A DNA stretch of 51,805 bases from Kiritimatiellia bacterium. GTDB taxonomy: Bacteria > Verrucomicrobiota > Kiritimatiellia > JAAZAB01. Made by a program: the position numbers and the translations under genes. Location: the NCBI GenBank assembly GCA_028718125.1, contig JAQUMN010000006.1:1-51805 (forward strand), written 5' to 3'. This document shows positions 17,619-26,377 of the stretch, one piece after another. The notes under the pieces are model-generated. The model ran no database searches. It worked only from the letters and a program-made list of their open reading frames with translations, and had not been told where the DNA came from. Each line of letters begins with the position of its first letter. Positions within the stretch are counted from its first letter, which is position 1.

Positions 17619-19574
17619 ATGAAAACACGGCACGACCTCTCATCGTTGGAATGGAGGCTCTCCGGCTGGACGCCGGAGATATGGCGTTTGTACAAAACGA
17701 CGGAACCAGGGTTGGCGCAACGTGCCGAGGTCTCCGCCATTCCGGCGCCGGTGCCCGGTTCCATACAACTGGCCTTGCGGCAGGCGGGCATCATCCCGGA
17801 CTGGAACGTCGGCCACAATGCCCGCCTTTGCGAGTGGGTGGAGAATCGCCATTGGATTTATGAGGCTGCTATTCCGGATGCGTGGCTGATAAAAAATATG
17901 CAATATCGGCTGGTTTGTGAAGGTTTGGATTACAGCGGGTGGATCATCTTGAATGGGCGCGAAATTGCGCCATTCTGTGGTTCCCACGTGCCGCATGTTA
18001 TAGACCTTACGGCATATTTGAATGAACGCGCGAATATCCTTCAGATTGTATTCGACACTCCGCCCCGCTGGCTGGGACAGTTTGGCCGTACGTCGCAGAT
18101 CAAGGAATGGAAAGTCCGCTTTAATTACATGTGGGACTGGACCGCGCGGCTGGTTCAACAAGGGATATGGGACAAGGTGTATCTGGACGTCTCGGATGGC
18201 ATTGAAATCCGGGATCTTTTTTGTGTGGCAACTGTCAACACCGCCGATACAACCGGAAACCTGGACATCAAAGGATGGATTAATGGCGCTGCCGCGTCCG
18301 TCAGTATTGTGCTGGAGCGCGAGGGCCAGAGTGTGCGGATAGAAACGCTGAATCCCGCCATTTTCAATCTGACCGGGATTCATTGGCGGCAATTGCCGGT
18401 TGAATTATGGTGGCCTAATTTACAGGGGAGTCAGCCGCTATACCAGTTGAAGGTGGCCGTTCTCGACAAGGATTGCCATGCGCTGGACCAGACGACGCGA
18501 ACGATAGGCTTCAAGCACATCCAGTGGAAGCCCTGTCATGGTGCCCCACCTCTCGCCGATCCGTGGCTCTGTTCAATTAACGGGCGGGATGTATTTTTGC
18601 AAGGCGCCAACTGGGTGCCGATCCGGCCGAATTTCGCTGACGTGACGGAAGCGCAATATCTTCGGCAGTTGACCTTGTACCGTGATCTGGGATTCAATCT
18701 TTTGCGGGTCTGGGGTGGGGCGATTCTCGAAAAGGAGATGTTTTACCGGCTGTGCGACGAACTGGGCATCATGATCTGGCAGGAGTTTCCGTTGTCCTCC
18801 TCGGGCGTGGACGATTATCCGCCGGACGATCCGCAGGCAATTCAAGACATGACGCGCATCGTTGCAACCTATATTGCCCGGCGGCATCATCATGTATCGC
18901 TCCTGGTCTGGTGCGGTGGCAATGAATTGATCACCACAGCCGGTGGTGCCTATCGCCCTGTGGATGAATCCCATCCTATGATCCGGGCTCAGCAGGCCAC
19001 GGTGCGGAGCCTGGATCCCAGTCACCGGTTCATAGCGACTTCCCCGTCCGGCCCTACGGTGCATGGCAATGCGGGCACATTCGGACACGGCCTGCATTGG
19101 GATGTTCACGGCCCCTGGAAGCCGACCGGAGATATGGAAGAATGGCGTCAGTATTGGCTGCACGACGATGCCTTGTTCCGTTCCGAACTCGGCGCCTGTG
19201 GGGCAAGCTCATCGGAGTTGATCCGTAAATACGCTGGCGATCTCGATCCCATGCCAATTGCTGTGAGTAATCCACTCTGGAAATATCCGATTGATTGGTG
19301 GTTGGAGATCGATCAGTTCGTCAAGGATCACAATCGGAATCCCCGCCATCTGGAGGAATATGTGGCGTGGAGTCAGGAGCGTCAGAAGCAGGCTCTTTCT
19401 TTTGCGGTGAAAGCGTGCAAAGACCGGTTTCCAAAATGCGGTGGATGTATCATTTGGATGGGGCACGACTGTTTTCCTTGCGCATCCAACACTGCGATCA
19501 TTGACTTTGAGGGGAGTCTCAAGCCTGCGGCAATGGCCATTAGGGATGTTTTACAGAAGTCCGCAGATTTTTAA
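17619..19574 (+). CDS. Glycoside hydrolase family 2, beta-mannosidase-like
   Basis: A 651-residue enzyme with GH2 architecture: an N-terminal jelly-roll sugar-binding domain, an Ig-like domain, then the barrel from about residue 320. QGANWVPIRPNF, LLRVWGGAILEKEMFYRLCDELG and IMIWQEFP are hallmark beta-mannosidase / exo-glucosaminidase motifs. The acid/base is E436 in WCGGNE and the likely nucleophile is E523 in FRSELGACG. It hydrolyses terminal beta-linked sugars, probably mannose, but specificity cannot be fixed from motifs. It is shorter than typical 800-900 residue beta-mannosidases, lacking the C-terminal domains, and has no signal peptide. I chose ATG 17619, preceded by GCGGGAGA, over GTG 17601. 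Confidence 0.8.
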   Translation: MKTRHDLSSLEWRLSGWTPEIWRLYKTTEPGLAQRAEVSAIPAPVPGSIQLALRQAGIIPDWNVGHNARLCEWVENRHWIYEAAIPDAWLIKNMQYRLVCEGLDYSGWIILNGREIAPFCGSHVPHVIDLTAYLNERANILQIVFDTPPRWLGQFGRTSQIKEWKVRFNYMWDWTARLVQQGIWDKVYLDVSDGIEIRDLFCVATVNTADTTGNLDIKGWINGAAASVSIVLEREGQSVRIETLNPAIFNLTGIHWRQLPVELWWPNLQGSQPLYQLKVAVLDKDCHALDQTTRTIGFKHIQWKPCHGAPPLADPWLCSINGRDVFLQGANWVPIRPNFADVTEAQYLRQLTLYRDLGFNLLRVWGGAILEKEMFYRLCDELGIMIWQEFPLSSSGVDDYPPDDPQAIQDMTRIVATYIARRHHHVSLLVWCGGNELITTAGGAYRPVDESHPMIRAQQATVRSLDPSHRFIATSPSGPTVHGNAGTFGHGLHWDVHGPWKPTGDMEEWRQYWLHDDALFRSELGACGASSSELIRKYAGDLDPMPIAVSNPLWKYPIDWWLEIDQFVKDHNRNPRHLEEYVAWSQERQKQALSFAVKACKDRFPKCGGCIIWMGHDCFPCASNTAIIDFEGSLKPAAMAIRDVLQKSADF

Positions 19575-19637
19575 AAAGGGCGAAGGCGTTACAATGTTCT
19601 GCTTGTTGCAATTATGAAAGGATGAAAACTCTATATT

Positions 19638-21839
19638 ATGAAAACTAAATCTGTGGATTGCAAAGAGATCTTGGTGGGAGTGTACGGGCGCTATGGCGCG
19701 GAAGGTATCGTTGCCGGATTGCAAGGCGCCAACGGCGTTAAAGCGCGCAAGCTAACGGCCATCAACAGGGAAACACTGCTGAGCCTTGATGTTTTATGCC
19801 TTTCCGCGCTGACCGCTATTCCGGAACCGGAATTAATTCTATCCTATATCAAAAGCGGTTGCGGCGTAATCTTTACGCATAATGCCTGCGGAAGATACGA
19901 TATTGCCTCGCCGCTGCCGAAGTTGTGGAAGTATTCCGCCATGGGCAAGGAGAACATGCTGCGGGTCTGTGCTTCGCATCCGATAACGCATAATCTTCCG
20001 AAAACATTTTCCCATTCCTATAGCGATCACGCCTGCCTGAAAGTTGGATTGCGCGGCAAGACGCTCGTCAAAGACAATGCGGGCAATCCGGTCGTGATCG
20101 TGGGAACGATCGGGAAAGGCAGGGTCATGGCCATGGGCAATCTGCCCGGGCTCGATCAGGCGGACCTCACGGCCGCACCACAGGAAGGGGAACTGGCCTT
20201 GCTGATCAATGCATTAAAATGGTTGGCTGCGGGAAGTTCCAGAAAGCTGGCGATCAAGTGGCCATCCAGAGGCATTACCCACAAAAAGATGTCGACAGGG
20301 GATGACGGTAAAAGCCGTCTTTTCCCGCCATTTACACTGCCGCAAAGGCTGTGCGTCTGCGATCTCAGCGAGGCGAGCGCTGAAACGCGGTTTATGCTGA
20401 CCACCCTGCAAGGCGTGGTAAACAGGACGAATCCCTGCGTGTATCTGATCTACAATTCCTGGCCGGAAGGCATGAAATCCGACGATCTCTGGCTGGATTA
20501 CTATGCCGCGAAAGGCATTGAAATCAACCGGGGCAACAGTGTCCCCGGCCTTATCCGGATGTTTGTAAACGAACTCAAGGGTTTCATTGTGTATGACCCC
20601 AAGCTGCCGGATTCAGCCAATATCGCCACCACCATGGCCGGGATCGAAAATGCGATAGTGGCGCATCCGGAAGCGATCGGACTCTTGAAGAAATGCGGTT
20701 TGAAGCCGCTCCATGATCTCCGCGGCCGATGGCGCGACAAGTACGCCGCCTACCGCTGGGCATTGGCGCGATTATGGCCAAAATGCAACCATCGCATCCT
20801 GGGCAGCATGGCTTATCCTTCAGACAAACTTTACGGGATCGAAGTTCGGGATTATCTGACAGCAGCGCGAAGTTTCGTTTTTAATTTTTATCCTGATTCC
20901 AAGGATGAGGATGGCCATCGGGCGCGGTCGCTTTTTAACGAGCTCACCTCCCTGGCCGAACCCCAATCCACGATCCTGGGATGGATAACCACGTTTCCTG
21001 GCGAGGGCAGATATGTGGGGGAAATATCGAAGCATGGGCACCATGTGCTTTGCACCACGTTTTGTCCCAATCTAAGTGTCCATGCCGGAGTTCCGTGCCG
21101 GAGCCCTTACCGTCAGAGCCATATTATCCGCGCCCGCCGCAAGTTAGAGCGCAAAATTTATGTCAGCCTGAGGATTTCGGACGGCGATTCGCCGGCGATC
21201 ATGCTGAAATGGCATTCCGGGCACTGGTTGGACAAGCATCGCGGATTGATTCCTTTGGGTTGGGAGGTCCAACCACTGCTGACGGAAATGGCGCCAGCGG
21301 TCCTGGGATATTATTATGAAACCGCTACACCGAATGATTGCCTGATGTGCGGGGTCTCGGGCGCCGGTTATTGCCATCCTTCGATGCTGCCGAACCTTGA
21401 CTTATTCTGCAAAAGAACCGGCCGACTGATGAAACAGTGCGATCTAAAAACAATCCAGGTTGGCGATCAGGATTTATATGACAGCACTCCGCTATATAAT
21501 CGGCGCACACTTTCGAAGTTGTTCAGGGCGTCAGGCGCCGACGGCATCTTTGTGTGCGGTAAGGGCAAGATTCATGTTCAGGGCGATCGCGTCGTGATCC
21601 CAACTCCTTTGACGTGGACGACCTGCAATAAAGTCAAAGAATATCTGGAACGCGCAAGCCTGGAAGACGGGCGCCCTAAGTTCCTTTCTTTTCTTTTGTC
21701 CTGCTACACGACGAAGTTGAAAGAAGTTTATGATCTCAGTCGTTCGCTTCCTTCCAACACGTATGAATTTGTAAGGCCGGACGAAATGGTGTCTCTGGTG
21801 AGGCAGGCCGTAAATAAGAAATGGTTGCCATGCTCATAG
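19638..21839 (+). CDS. GATase-like domain plus GxGYxYP putative glycosidase
   Basis: A 733-residue protein without a signal peptide. The N-terminal ~195 residues form a class I GATase-like fold (LVGVYGRYGAEGIVAGLQG ... YIKSGCGVIFTHN ... GKGRVMAMGNLPG). From about residue 235 it matches the GxGYxYP family of putative glycoside hydrolases: RFMLTTLQGVVNRTNPCVYLIY, then the name-giving motif as GVSGAGYCHPSM near residue 573. The canonical second tyrosine is replaced by histidine here. The function of that family is poorly known; it is found in polysaccharide-degrading bacteria. It is co-directional with the GH2 gene and starts 63 nt after it. Confidence 0.65.
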   Translation: MKTKSVDCKEILVGVYGRYGAEGIVAGLQGANGVKARKLTAINRETLLSLDVLCLSALTAIPEPELILSYIKSGCGVIFTHNACGRYDIASPLPKLWKYSAMGKENMLRVCASHPITHNLPKTFSHSYSDHACLKVGLRGKTLVKDNAGNPVVIVGTIGKGRVMAMGNLPGLDQADLTAAPQEGELALLINALKWLAAGSSRKLAIKWPSRGITHKKMSTGDDGKSRLFPPFTLPQRLCVCDLSEASAETRFMLTTLQGVVNRTNPCVYLIYNSWPEGMKSDDLWLDYYAAKGIEINRGNSVPGLIRMFVNELKGFIVYDPKLPDSANIATTMAGIENAIVAHPEAIGLLKKCGLKPLHDLRGRWRDKYAAYRWALARLWPKCNHRILGSMAYPSDKLYGIEVRDYLTAARSFVFNFYPDSKDEDGHRARSLFNELTSLAEPQSTILGWITTFPGEGRYVGEISKHGHHVLCTTFCPNLSVHAGVPCRSPYRQSHIIRARRKLERKIYVSLRISDGDSPAIMLKWHSGHWLDKHRGLIPLGWEVQPLLTEMAPAVLGYYYETATPNDCLMCGVSGAGYCHPSMLPNLDLFCKRTGRLMKQCDLKTIQVGDQDLYDSTPLYNRRTLSKLFRASGADGIFVCGKGKIHVQGDRVVIPTPLTWTTCNKVKEYLERASLEDGRPKFLSFLLSCYTTKLKEVYDLSRSLPSNTYEFVRPDEMVSLVRQAVNKKWLPCS

Positions 21840-21961
21840 TGCAGCACCGAACGGTAAAGTCATAGCCGTCGGTATAGGTAATCATATTCAGGGGAACGGT
21901 TATTTGCTTGTTTTGAATTGGAGGATAAAAACAGAAGTACATGACTGGAAAAGGAATAGTG

Positions 21962-22456
21962 ATGAAGAAAGGACTAAATCAGACAGGTTTGATGAAGCAG
22001 ACGGAATGGAACCGAGATGCCCGCTGGACAAGTTGCTGGTTCGGGGATGAGGAATTGTTCCGGTTCAAGGCCCGTGACTTCAATCAAAAAGCGGAGGCGT
22101 TGAGCAAAGCGGGCATTAATGCCGTGATTACATTTGGCGGATTTCATTTCCGGTGGAGCTATTTGGAAGACTGGCCGCGGCTGCTGACTTGCCTTAAAAA
22201 TGTCTGCAGGAGCTGCCATGCGCAAGGGATCAAGGTTGTCGAACACCATAGCGCCATTCTAACCTATGATCCGGTCGGGGAAAAGGAATGGGAAAATATC
22301 AGGACGCATAAACTGTCGTCGCCCATTGATCCGGAAAAACATCCTGGTTTTGTAAGGCAGTTGAAATGGGGTGGGGCCGAGGCTGGGGGAGTTAATTACT
22401 GCGCCATGCGGCAGATAGATCCGCGGAATGGCCAGTTTTCCAGGAGTGGGTATTAA
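21962..22456 (+). pseudogene. 5' fragment of a glycosidase-like gene
   Basis: The 164-codon frame encodes the start of a TIM-barrel protein (WNRDARWTSCWFGDEELFRFKARDFNQKAEALSKAGINAVITFGGFHF) and stops just after MRQIDPRNGQFSRSGY. Related putative hydrolases continue for several hundred residues beyond a D-P-R-x-G segment like this, so the gene is truncated at 3'. I chose ATG 21962 with AAGGA upstream. Immediately after the stop the DNA switches to an unrelated coding remnant (22461-22631), placing a recombination junction within about 10 nt of 22456. Confidence 0.55.
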
Positions 22457-22460
22457 ATAA

Positions 22461-22631
22461 CATCCGTTTGGCAAAGGAAATATACACTTTTTAGAAAATA
22501 TCAGCGCCATGGCTTCTGTTGGCTATAAAGACCGTTACGTGATCAAATATAAAGTTGGCGAAGACCCAGTAAGAGACGTTGCCGAAACCATTGCCTTTTT
22601 GAAAATATTGTTGGCAGGAAATCGACTATGA
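22461..22631 (+). pseudogene. 3' remnant of a sugar-phosphate isomerase/epimerase
   Basis: From 22461 the frame encodes HPFGKGNIHF ... IGYKD-like VGYKDRYVIKYKVGEDPVRD and ends LLAGNRL. The G-K-G-N-I-x-F turn, then G-Y-K-x-x-x-x-x-K/E, then D-P-x-x-D, is the usual C-terminal strand-helix unit of xylose-isomerase-like TIM barrels. The frame has no start of its own beyond an internal ATG at 22509. Its stop overlaps the next start as ATGA (22628-22631), so in the ancestral operon an isomerase was translationally coupled to the oxidoreductase. Only ~57 of ~280 residues remain. Confidence 0.55.
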
Positions 22632-23656
22632 TTCGAATTGCTTTTATTGGCACAGGAAATATCGTCCCCGCCCATTTGCGTTATCTGAAAACCCGGCGGG
22701 ATGTACGCATCGCGGGCTTGTGCGATATTTTGCGCGAGCAAGCCGTCAAGCGCCAGGTGGAATATGGCGGCGAAGTGTTTACGGATTACCACGAAATGCT
22801 TGATCGGATCAAGCCGGAAGCCGTCTGGTTATGCACCCCTCCTGGCGTTCGGCGTGAGCCACTTCTGGCGTGCGCCGACCGGGGGATTCCCGTCTTTTGC
22901 GAAAAGCCGGTGGAACGGCAGGAATCTGCGGCTGTTGTTACGGCCAGGGAACTGACCAGGCGCAAGGCTCATGTGCAGGTTGGCTATGTATTCCGGAGCC
23001 TGCCGGCGGTCCAGCGGCTGCGCGCTCTCATGCAGGACGATCCCATTCACCTCGTCCAATCATTTTACGGCTGCAACGTCAGTCTGACCATGGGGTTGCC
23101 GGTCTGGTTTTACGACAAGACTAAATCCGGCGGCGCCTTGGTGGACCAGGCGACCCACAACCTGGATCTGCTCCGCTACCTGTTTGGCGAAGTGCGAGAA
23201 GTCCACGGCTACGCCCGGAACCCTGTGCACCGGAAACGCAAAACTTACACCATTGACGAAACGCTTGGCTTGGTCTTCACATTTGCCAGTGGCATGCTTG
23301 GCTCCCACATGCATACCTGGGTTGGCGATGCATGGCGGAACGAACTCGTCTTCAGCGGCGAAAAGCGGCTTTATCGCCTGTTCCCCAACACCGGCCGCCT
23401 TGTGATCGAACGTTCTGCGGTGGAGGTCAGCGCCCCCATTGCCCGGCAGCAAGCGGTCAAGTCATTAGCCGACGGGATTTTAGAGTTCCAGCCGGCAACC
23501 CGGTCGAAGTATGAATACGAAAATGATACGTTCCTAAAAATGGTCAAGACCGGAAAGTGGGACATCAATCCATGCGACTACACGGATGGTTGGAAGTCAT
23601 TGCGACTGACGCTGGCCTGCGACAAAGCTATAACCCAAGGTAGAGCAACACCATAA
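22628..23656 (+). CDS. Gfo/Idh/MocA family oxidoreductase
   Basis: A 342-residue NAD(P)-dependent sugar or cyclitol dehydrogenase. Residues 3-12 form the Rossmann glycine motif (RIAFIGTGNI). CEKPVERQ carries the conserved lysine of the E-K-P motif, and GGALVDQATHNLDLLRYLFGE contains the family's G-G-x-x-x-D-x-x-x-H active-site motif with H as probable proton carrier. Partners are typically TIM-barrel isomerases acting on 3-keto sugars or inosose; here the coupled upstream isomerase is only a remnant. The substrate is unknown. Length is normal and the protein is cytoplasmic. Confidence 0.85.
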   Translation: MIRIAFIGTGNIVPAHLRYLKTRRDVRIAGLCDILREQAVKRQVEYGGEVFTDYHEMLDRIKPEAVWLCTPPGVRREPLLACADRGIPVFCEKPVERQESAAVVTARELTRRKAHVQVGYVFRSLPAVQRLRALMQDDPIHLVQSFYGCNVSLTMGLPVWFYDKTKSGGALVDQATHNLDLLRYLFGEVREVHGYARNPVHRKRKTYTIDETLGLVFTFASGMLGSHMHTWVGDAWRNELVFSGEKRLYRLFPNTGRLVIERSAVEVSAPIARQQAVKSLADGILEFQPATRSKYEYENDTFLKMVKTGKWDINPCDYTDGWKSLRLTLACDKAITQGRATP

Positions 23657-23751
23657 TTCATCGTTTTAGATTGACCACCATGCTCGTCTTTACCGCATAC
23701 ATATTGATTCAGGACAATCTAGTGATGCCGGTGTTACGCGGGATTTAAAGG

Positions 23752-23862
23752 ATAGGTGTAATTACAAAAAAACCTGTAAGCATTCGGGTAGCCCCTGAGT
23801 ATCCCAAACACATTTGCCCCGTTAAGACTGAAATCGAGAAAGAAGCCTTGCTGTTCAAATAA
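23752..23862 (+). other. Short coding-like fragment in an otherwise empty gap
   Basis: Between 23657 and 23921 there is no proper gene. This stretch reads IGVITKKPVSIRVAPEYP and continues to a stop, without a good start codon. Its first 15 nt (23752-23766) match 14 of 15 nt at 27371-27385 just upstream of the real terminase reading frame, and both encode IGVIT. That may be chance. I do not recognise the fragment. Confidence 0.25.
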
Positions 23863-23921
23863 TATTTAGGGACAAGTGTTAACGAGAGTAGAAGAACTAA
23901 ATAATTGAAAGGTGTCATCAT

Positions 23922-24791
23922 ATGTACGTTGCTGTAAGAGATGACGTTTTGCGATTAGCTGGTTACACTAGCATTGCCGAAGGATTAAACGACTTGAAAC
24001 TCGACAGCGTCGAGGTGGAGTATTTTCGGGATTCCACCGTGTGGGACACGGCTGGCTGGAATAAAGTTTCTTTTGCACAGAACGAAGCGGATCGGGTTAT
24101 CGGGAGCCTTTACGTAAAAAAGAAAATTAAAATCTGTGCGTTCCTCTTGCACAATAATTTTAACTGCGCCAACCCTCAAAAGGAAGTGGAATGGATGATT
24201 GGCGTAATTAAAACCGCGGACGCGCTTGGAATCCCGGCGGTGCGGATTGACGCCATTACCAAAGGCGAAAAAGAAGAACCGTTTGAAGTAAGAGTTGAAA
24301 GATTTGTCGACTGCATGCGCAAGGGCATTATGGCTACACAGAACAGTAAAGTCGGCTTGGGTATCGAAAACCACGGTGTGCAGGGCAACGATCCCAACTT
24401 TCTGCGGCAGGTCATCACACAAGTCGGCAGAGAACGGCTTGGGGTAACAATGGATACAGGTAATTTTTACTGGAGCGGTATTCCGCTGAACCATGTTTAT
24501 GAGGTTTTGCGTTCCGTCGCCCTTTTTACCAAACATACGCACGTCAAAAACATCTGTTATCCGGAAAGCATGCGGATGAAACAGCGAACCGCAGGATTTG
24601 AATATGCCAAATATGTTGCACCCATTTATGAGGGCGATGTTGATCACAGGGAGGTGGTGGCCCTTTTAAACCAAGCCGGTTATAAAGGAGCCCTTACTAT
24701 CGAAGATGAAAGTTTGGGCAAATTCGAAGCTGTCCAGAAGAGGGAAATTCTGCGTAAAGATGCGGCCTATCTGAAAAGCCTCCTAACCTGA
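23922..24791 (+). CDS. Sugar phosphate isomerase/epimerase (xylose-isomerase-like TIM barrel)
   Basis: A 289-residue protein of the AP-endonuclease-2/xylose-isomerase-like fold. Recognisable parts are DSVEVEYF (strand 1-2), LGIPAVRIDAI, VGLGIENHG with a metal-binding glutamate, LGVTMDTGNF with the aspartate, TKHTHVKN with the histidine, and GYKGALTIEDE with the final acidic residue, in the usual order for a divalent-metal isomerase. The exact substrate is unknown. The ATG follows GAAAGG. It is separated from the oxidoreductase by a 265-nt gap and followed closely by terminase debris. Confidence 0.8.
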   Translation: MYVAVRDDVLRLAGYTSIAEGLNDLKLDSVEVEYFRDSTVWDTAGWNKVSFAQNEADRVIGSLYVKKKIKICAFLLHNNFNCANPQKEVEWMIGVIKTADALGIPAVRIDAITKGEKEEPFEVRVERFVDCMRKGIMATQNSKVGLGIENHGVQGNDPNFLRQVITQVGRERLGVTMDTGNFYWSGIPLNHVYEVLRSVALFTKHTHVKNICYPESMRMKQRTAGFEYAKYVAPIYEGDVDHREVVALLNQAGYKGALTIEDESLGKFEAVQKREILRKDAAYLKSLLT

Positions 24792-24865
24792 TTGTTATAG
24801 TGGTTCAGGGAGATTGTGCGTTCAGCGAAGGCGGATGCATTCGGCGCGGGGTGAGGGTGTCCCGG

Positions 24866-24884
24866 TTGACATTTCGGCTATGGG
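24866..24884 (+). promoter_or_regulatory. Diverged copy of the phage module motif (copy 1)
   Basis: TTGACATTTCGGCTATGGG differs from the best copy (TTGACATTCTGGCTATAGG) at three positions. It sits 3 nt before the ATG of the broken terminase start, the same relative place as the intact copy before the intact terminase. It is a relic or still-active promoter-like element. Confidence 0.6.
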
Positions 24885-24887
24885 TGG

Positions 24888-25136
24888 ATGCTCACGCTCA
24901 CACCCAAGCAAAATATAGCTTGGGTATCGCATCTCGAACGGTCGGAACTCCGTCGGTGCCTTTTCTACGGAGGGGCACGGTCTGGAAAGACCGATGTCAT
25001 CATTGCCTGGCTGTGCGTCCAGGCGGCTGCGTACCACGAACCCGCGACTGCCGGGGCGCTGAGCAACCCGATTGCCATGGGGTTAAAGGTGGAAAACGTC
25101 ATGTCCGAGATGAGGGTCCTGAGGATTGATTTCTGA
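24888..25136 (+). pseudogene. Broken second terminase large subunit (N-terminus only)
   Basis: The first ~47 codons (LTLTPKQNIAW, then LFYGGARSGKTDVIIAWL) parallel the start of the intact terminase at 27377, including the complete Walker A. By eye the DNA matches at roughly 70-75%, so it is a diverged relative, not a recent duplicate. After about 25030 the frame continues with unrelated residues to the TGA at 25134-25136. With no motor Walker B and no nuclease, it cannot function. It indicates that a related phage left its terminase start here. From 24792 to 24865 nothing else is visible. Confidence 0.75.
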
Positions 25137-25482
25137 GAATCCAAATGGCAGGTGGCGGTCCCACGGAACTGTTCTGAACAATCATATGGGGAAGGATTCG
25201 GCGGCTGAGGTTGCCCACGCCGGTTCCGGGTTGATGCTAAAGGCGGCATTCTGTTTGCATTCGGTCATAAGTCGGCACGGAATGCAGGAGAGACAGGAAT
25301 TATGTCTGCTGGAGTCTGAAATTCGATCTTGAAATGGCAAATAGATTTATCAGGTCTATCGGATGTGGTTGCATAATAGGCAATTCAACGGAAATGAGTC
25401 CCGACAATCGGGAGTCGGGATTAATATGGTGAATCCCGCGTAACGTGCACCCCATCGTTTGGAAATAAATATAAGGAATACA
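25137..25482. other. 346-nt gap without a convincing gene
   Basis: I find no credible coding sequence here. A short inverted repeat, CCCGA-CAA-TCGGG (25400-25412), overlaps a second possible pairing with TCGGGA at 25415-25420. No T tract follows, so it is a weak terminator candidate at best. The stretch looks like degraded DNA between the terminase remnant and the next gene. Confidence 0.4.
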
Positions 25483-26352
25483 ATGCGTCCAAAAATCATA
25501 ATGCATATCAATTTCTGCGAGCAGGGCCAATCCATCCCGGAAACATGCGCCAAAGCAGCGCGTTGGGGCTATGACGGCATCGAATTCCGTGGCTATAGCG
25601 AACAACACGGCGCAACGCCGGAGCAATATCTTGACTCCATCGCCCAGGCCACCCAACAATTCGGGCTCAAAGAAGTTTTGTTTTCCGCGAACCCAAATTG
25701 CACAAATCCATCCCATGCAGCACGTGAACAGGATATTGCCGGCGTTCTTTCATTTCTGCGATTGGCACACGAACGCTTTGATTTTTCGATATGCAATGCG
25801 TTTTCCGGCAGCCTGCATAACCCGGACAAATCCGTCCCCTACACGGACTTTGCCCAGCACGGCTCCGCGATTGCCACGGCCGATCAGTGGCAATGGCATG
25901 TCCAGGCTTTCCGGCAAATTGGCGACCTGGCACAATCGTTGGGTTTTCGCGTAGCGTTTGAAACACACCCAAATTATCTCCATGACTGGCCAGCCGTAAC
26001 CCGCAAACTTGTTGACCAGATCGCCCATCCGTGTGTCGGGATCAACTTGGATTATGCAAATTATTACGCCATGACCGATAAGCCCGACATGGAAGACGTT
26101 CTGAATTGCGTGGGAGATTGGCTCTACTACGTTCACCTGAAGAATATCATCAGGATTCCTGGTCCACATGAACTGCGGGTCGGACTAGGTGAAGGCGACG
26201 TCAACAACCGCGAGCTTCTGCGCAAACTCAAGCAGCGCGGATATTCCGGCTTTCTGACTATAGAAGGACCGCGTCCGGGCGATCGGGAATGGTTCGCCCA
26301 GACGGACATAAAGTATCTCCTTGCGCTGCTCAGCGATCTTAATTGGCTCTAG
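25483..26352 (+). CDS. Sugar phosphate isomerase/epimerase (TIM barrel)
   Basis: A 289-residue xylose-isomerase-like protein, only distantly similar to the 23922 product. MHINFCEQGQSIPETCAKAARWGYDGIEFRGY is a standard opening. FRVAFETHPNYLHD carries the first metal glutamate, CVGINLDYANYY the aspartate, and YYVHLKNI the histidine; GYSGFLTIEGPRP provides the last acidic residue. ATG 25483 is preceded by AAGGAA and is preferred to ATG 25459. It lies 26 nt before the deacetylase start and presumably shares a transcript. The reading frame continues after its TAG into the deacetylase frame without another stop. Confidence 0.8.
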   Translation: MRPKIIMHINFCEQGQSIPETCAKAARWGYDGIEFRGYSEQHGATPEQYLDSIAQATQQFGLKEVLFSANPNCTNPSHAAREQDIAGVLSFLRLAHERFDFSICNAFSGSLHNPDKSVPYTDFAQHGSAIATADQWQWHVQAFRQIGDLAQSLGFRVAFETHPNYLHDWPAVTRKLVDQIAHPCVGINLDYANYYAMTDKPDMEDVLNCVGDWLYYVHLKNIIRIPGPHELRVGLGEGDVNNRELLRKLKQRGYSGFLTIEGPRPGDREWFAQTDIKYLLALLSDLNWL

Positions 26353-26377
26353 CGGGCTGGGTGGCTGGAGTATTATC

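Noticed and set aside
544..26352. General reassignment of TAG in this element
   Set aside because: TAG terminates several clearly intact genes (for example at 4936, 26352 and 33989), so two suspicious TAG codons do not support a changed code.
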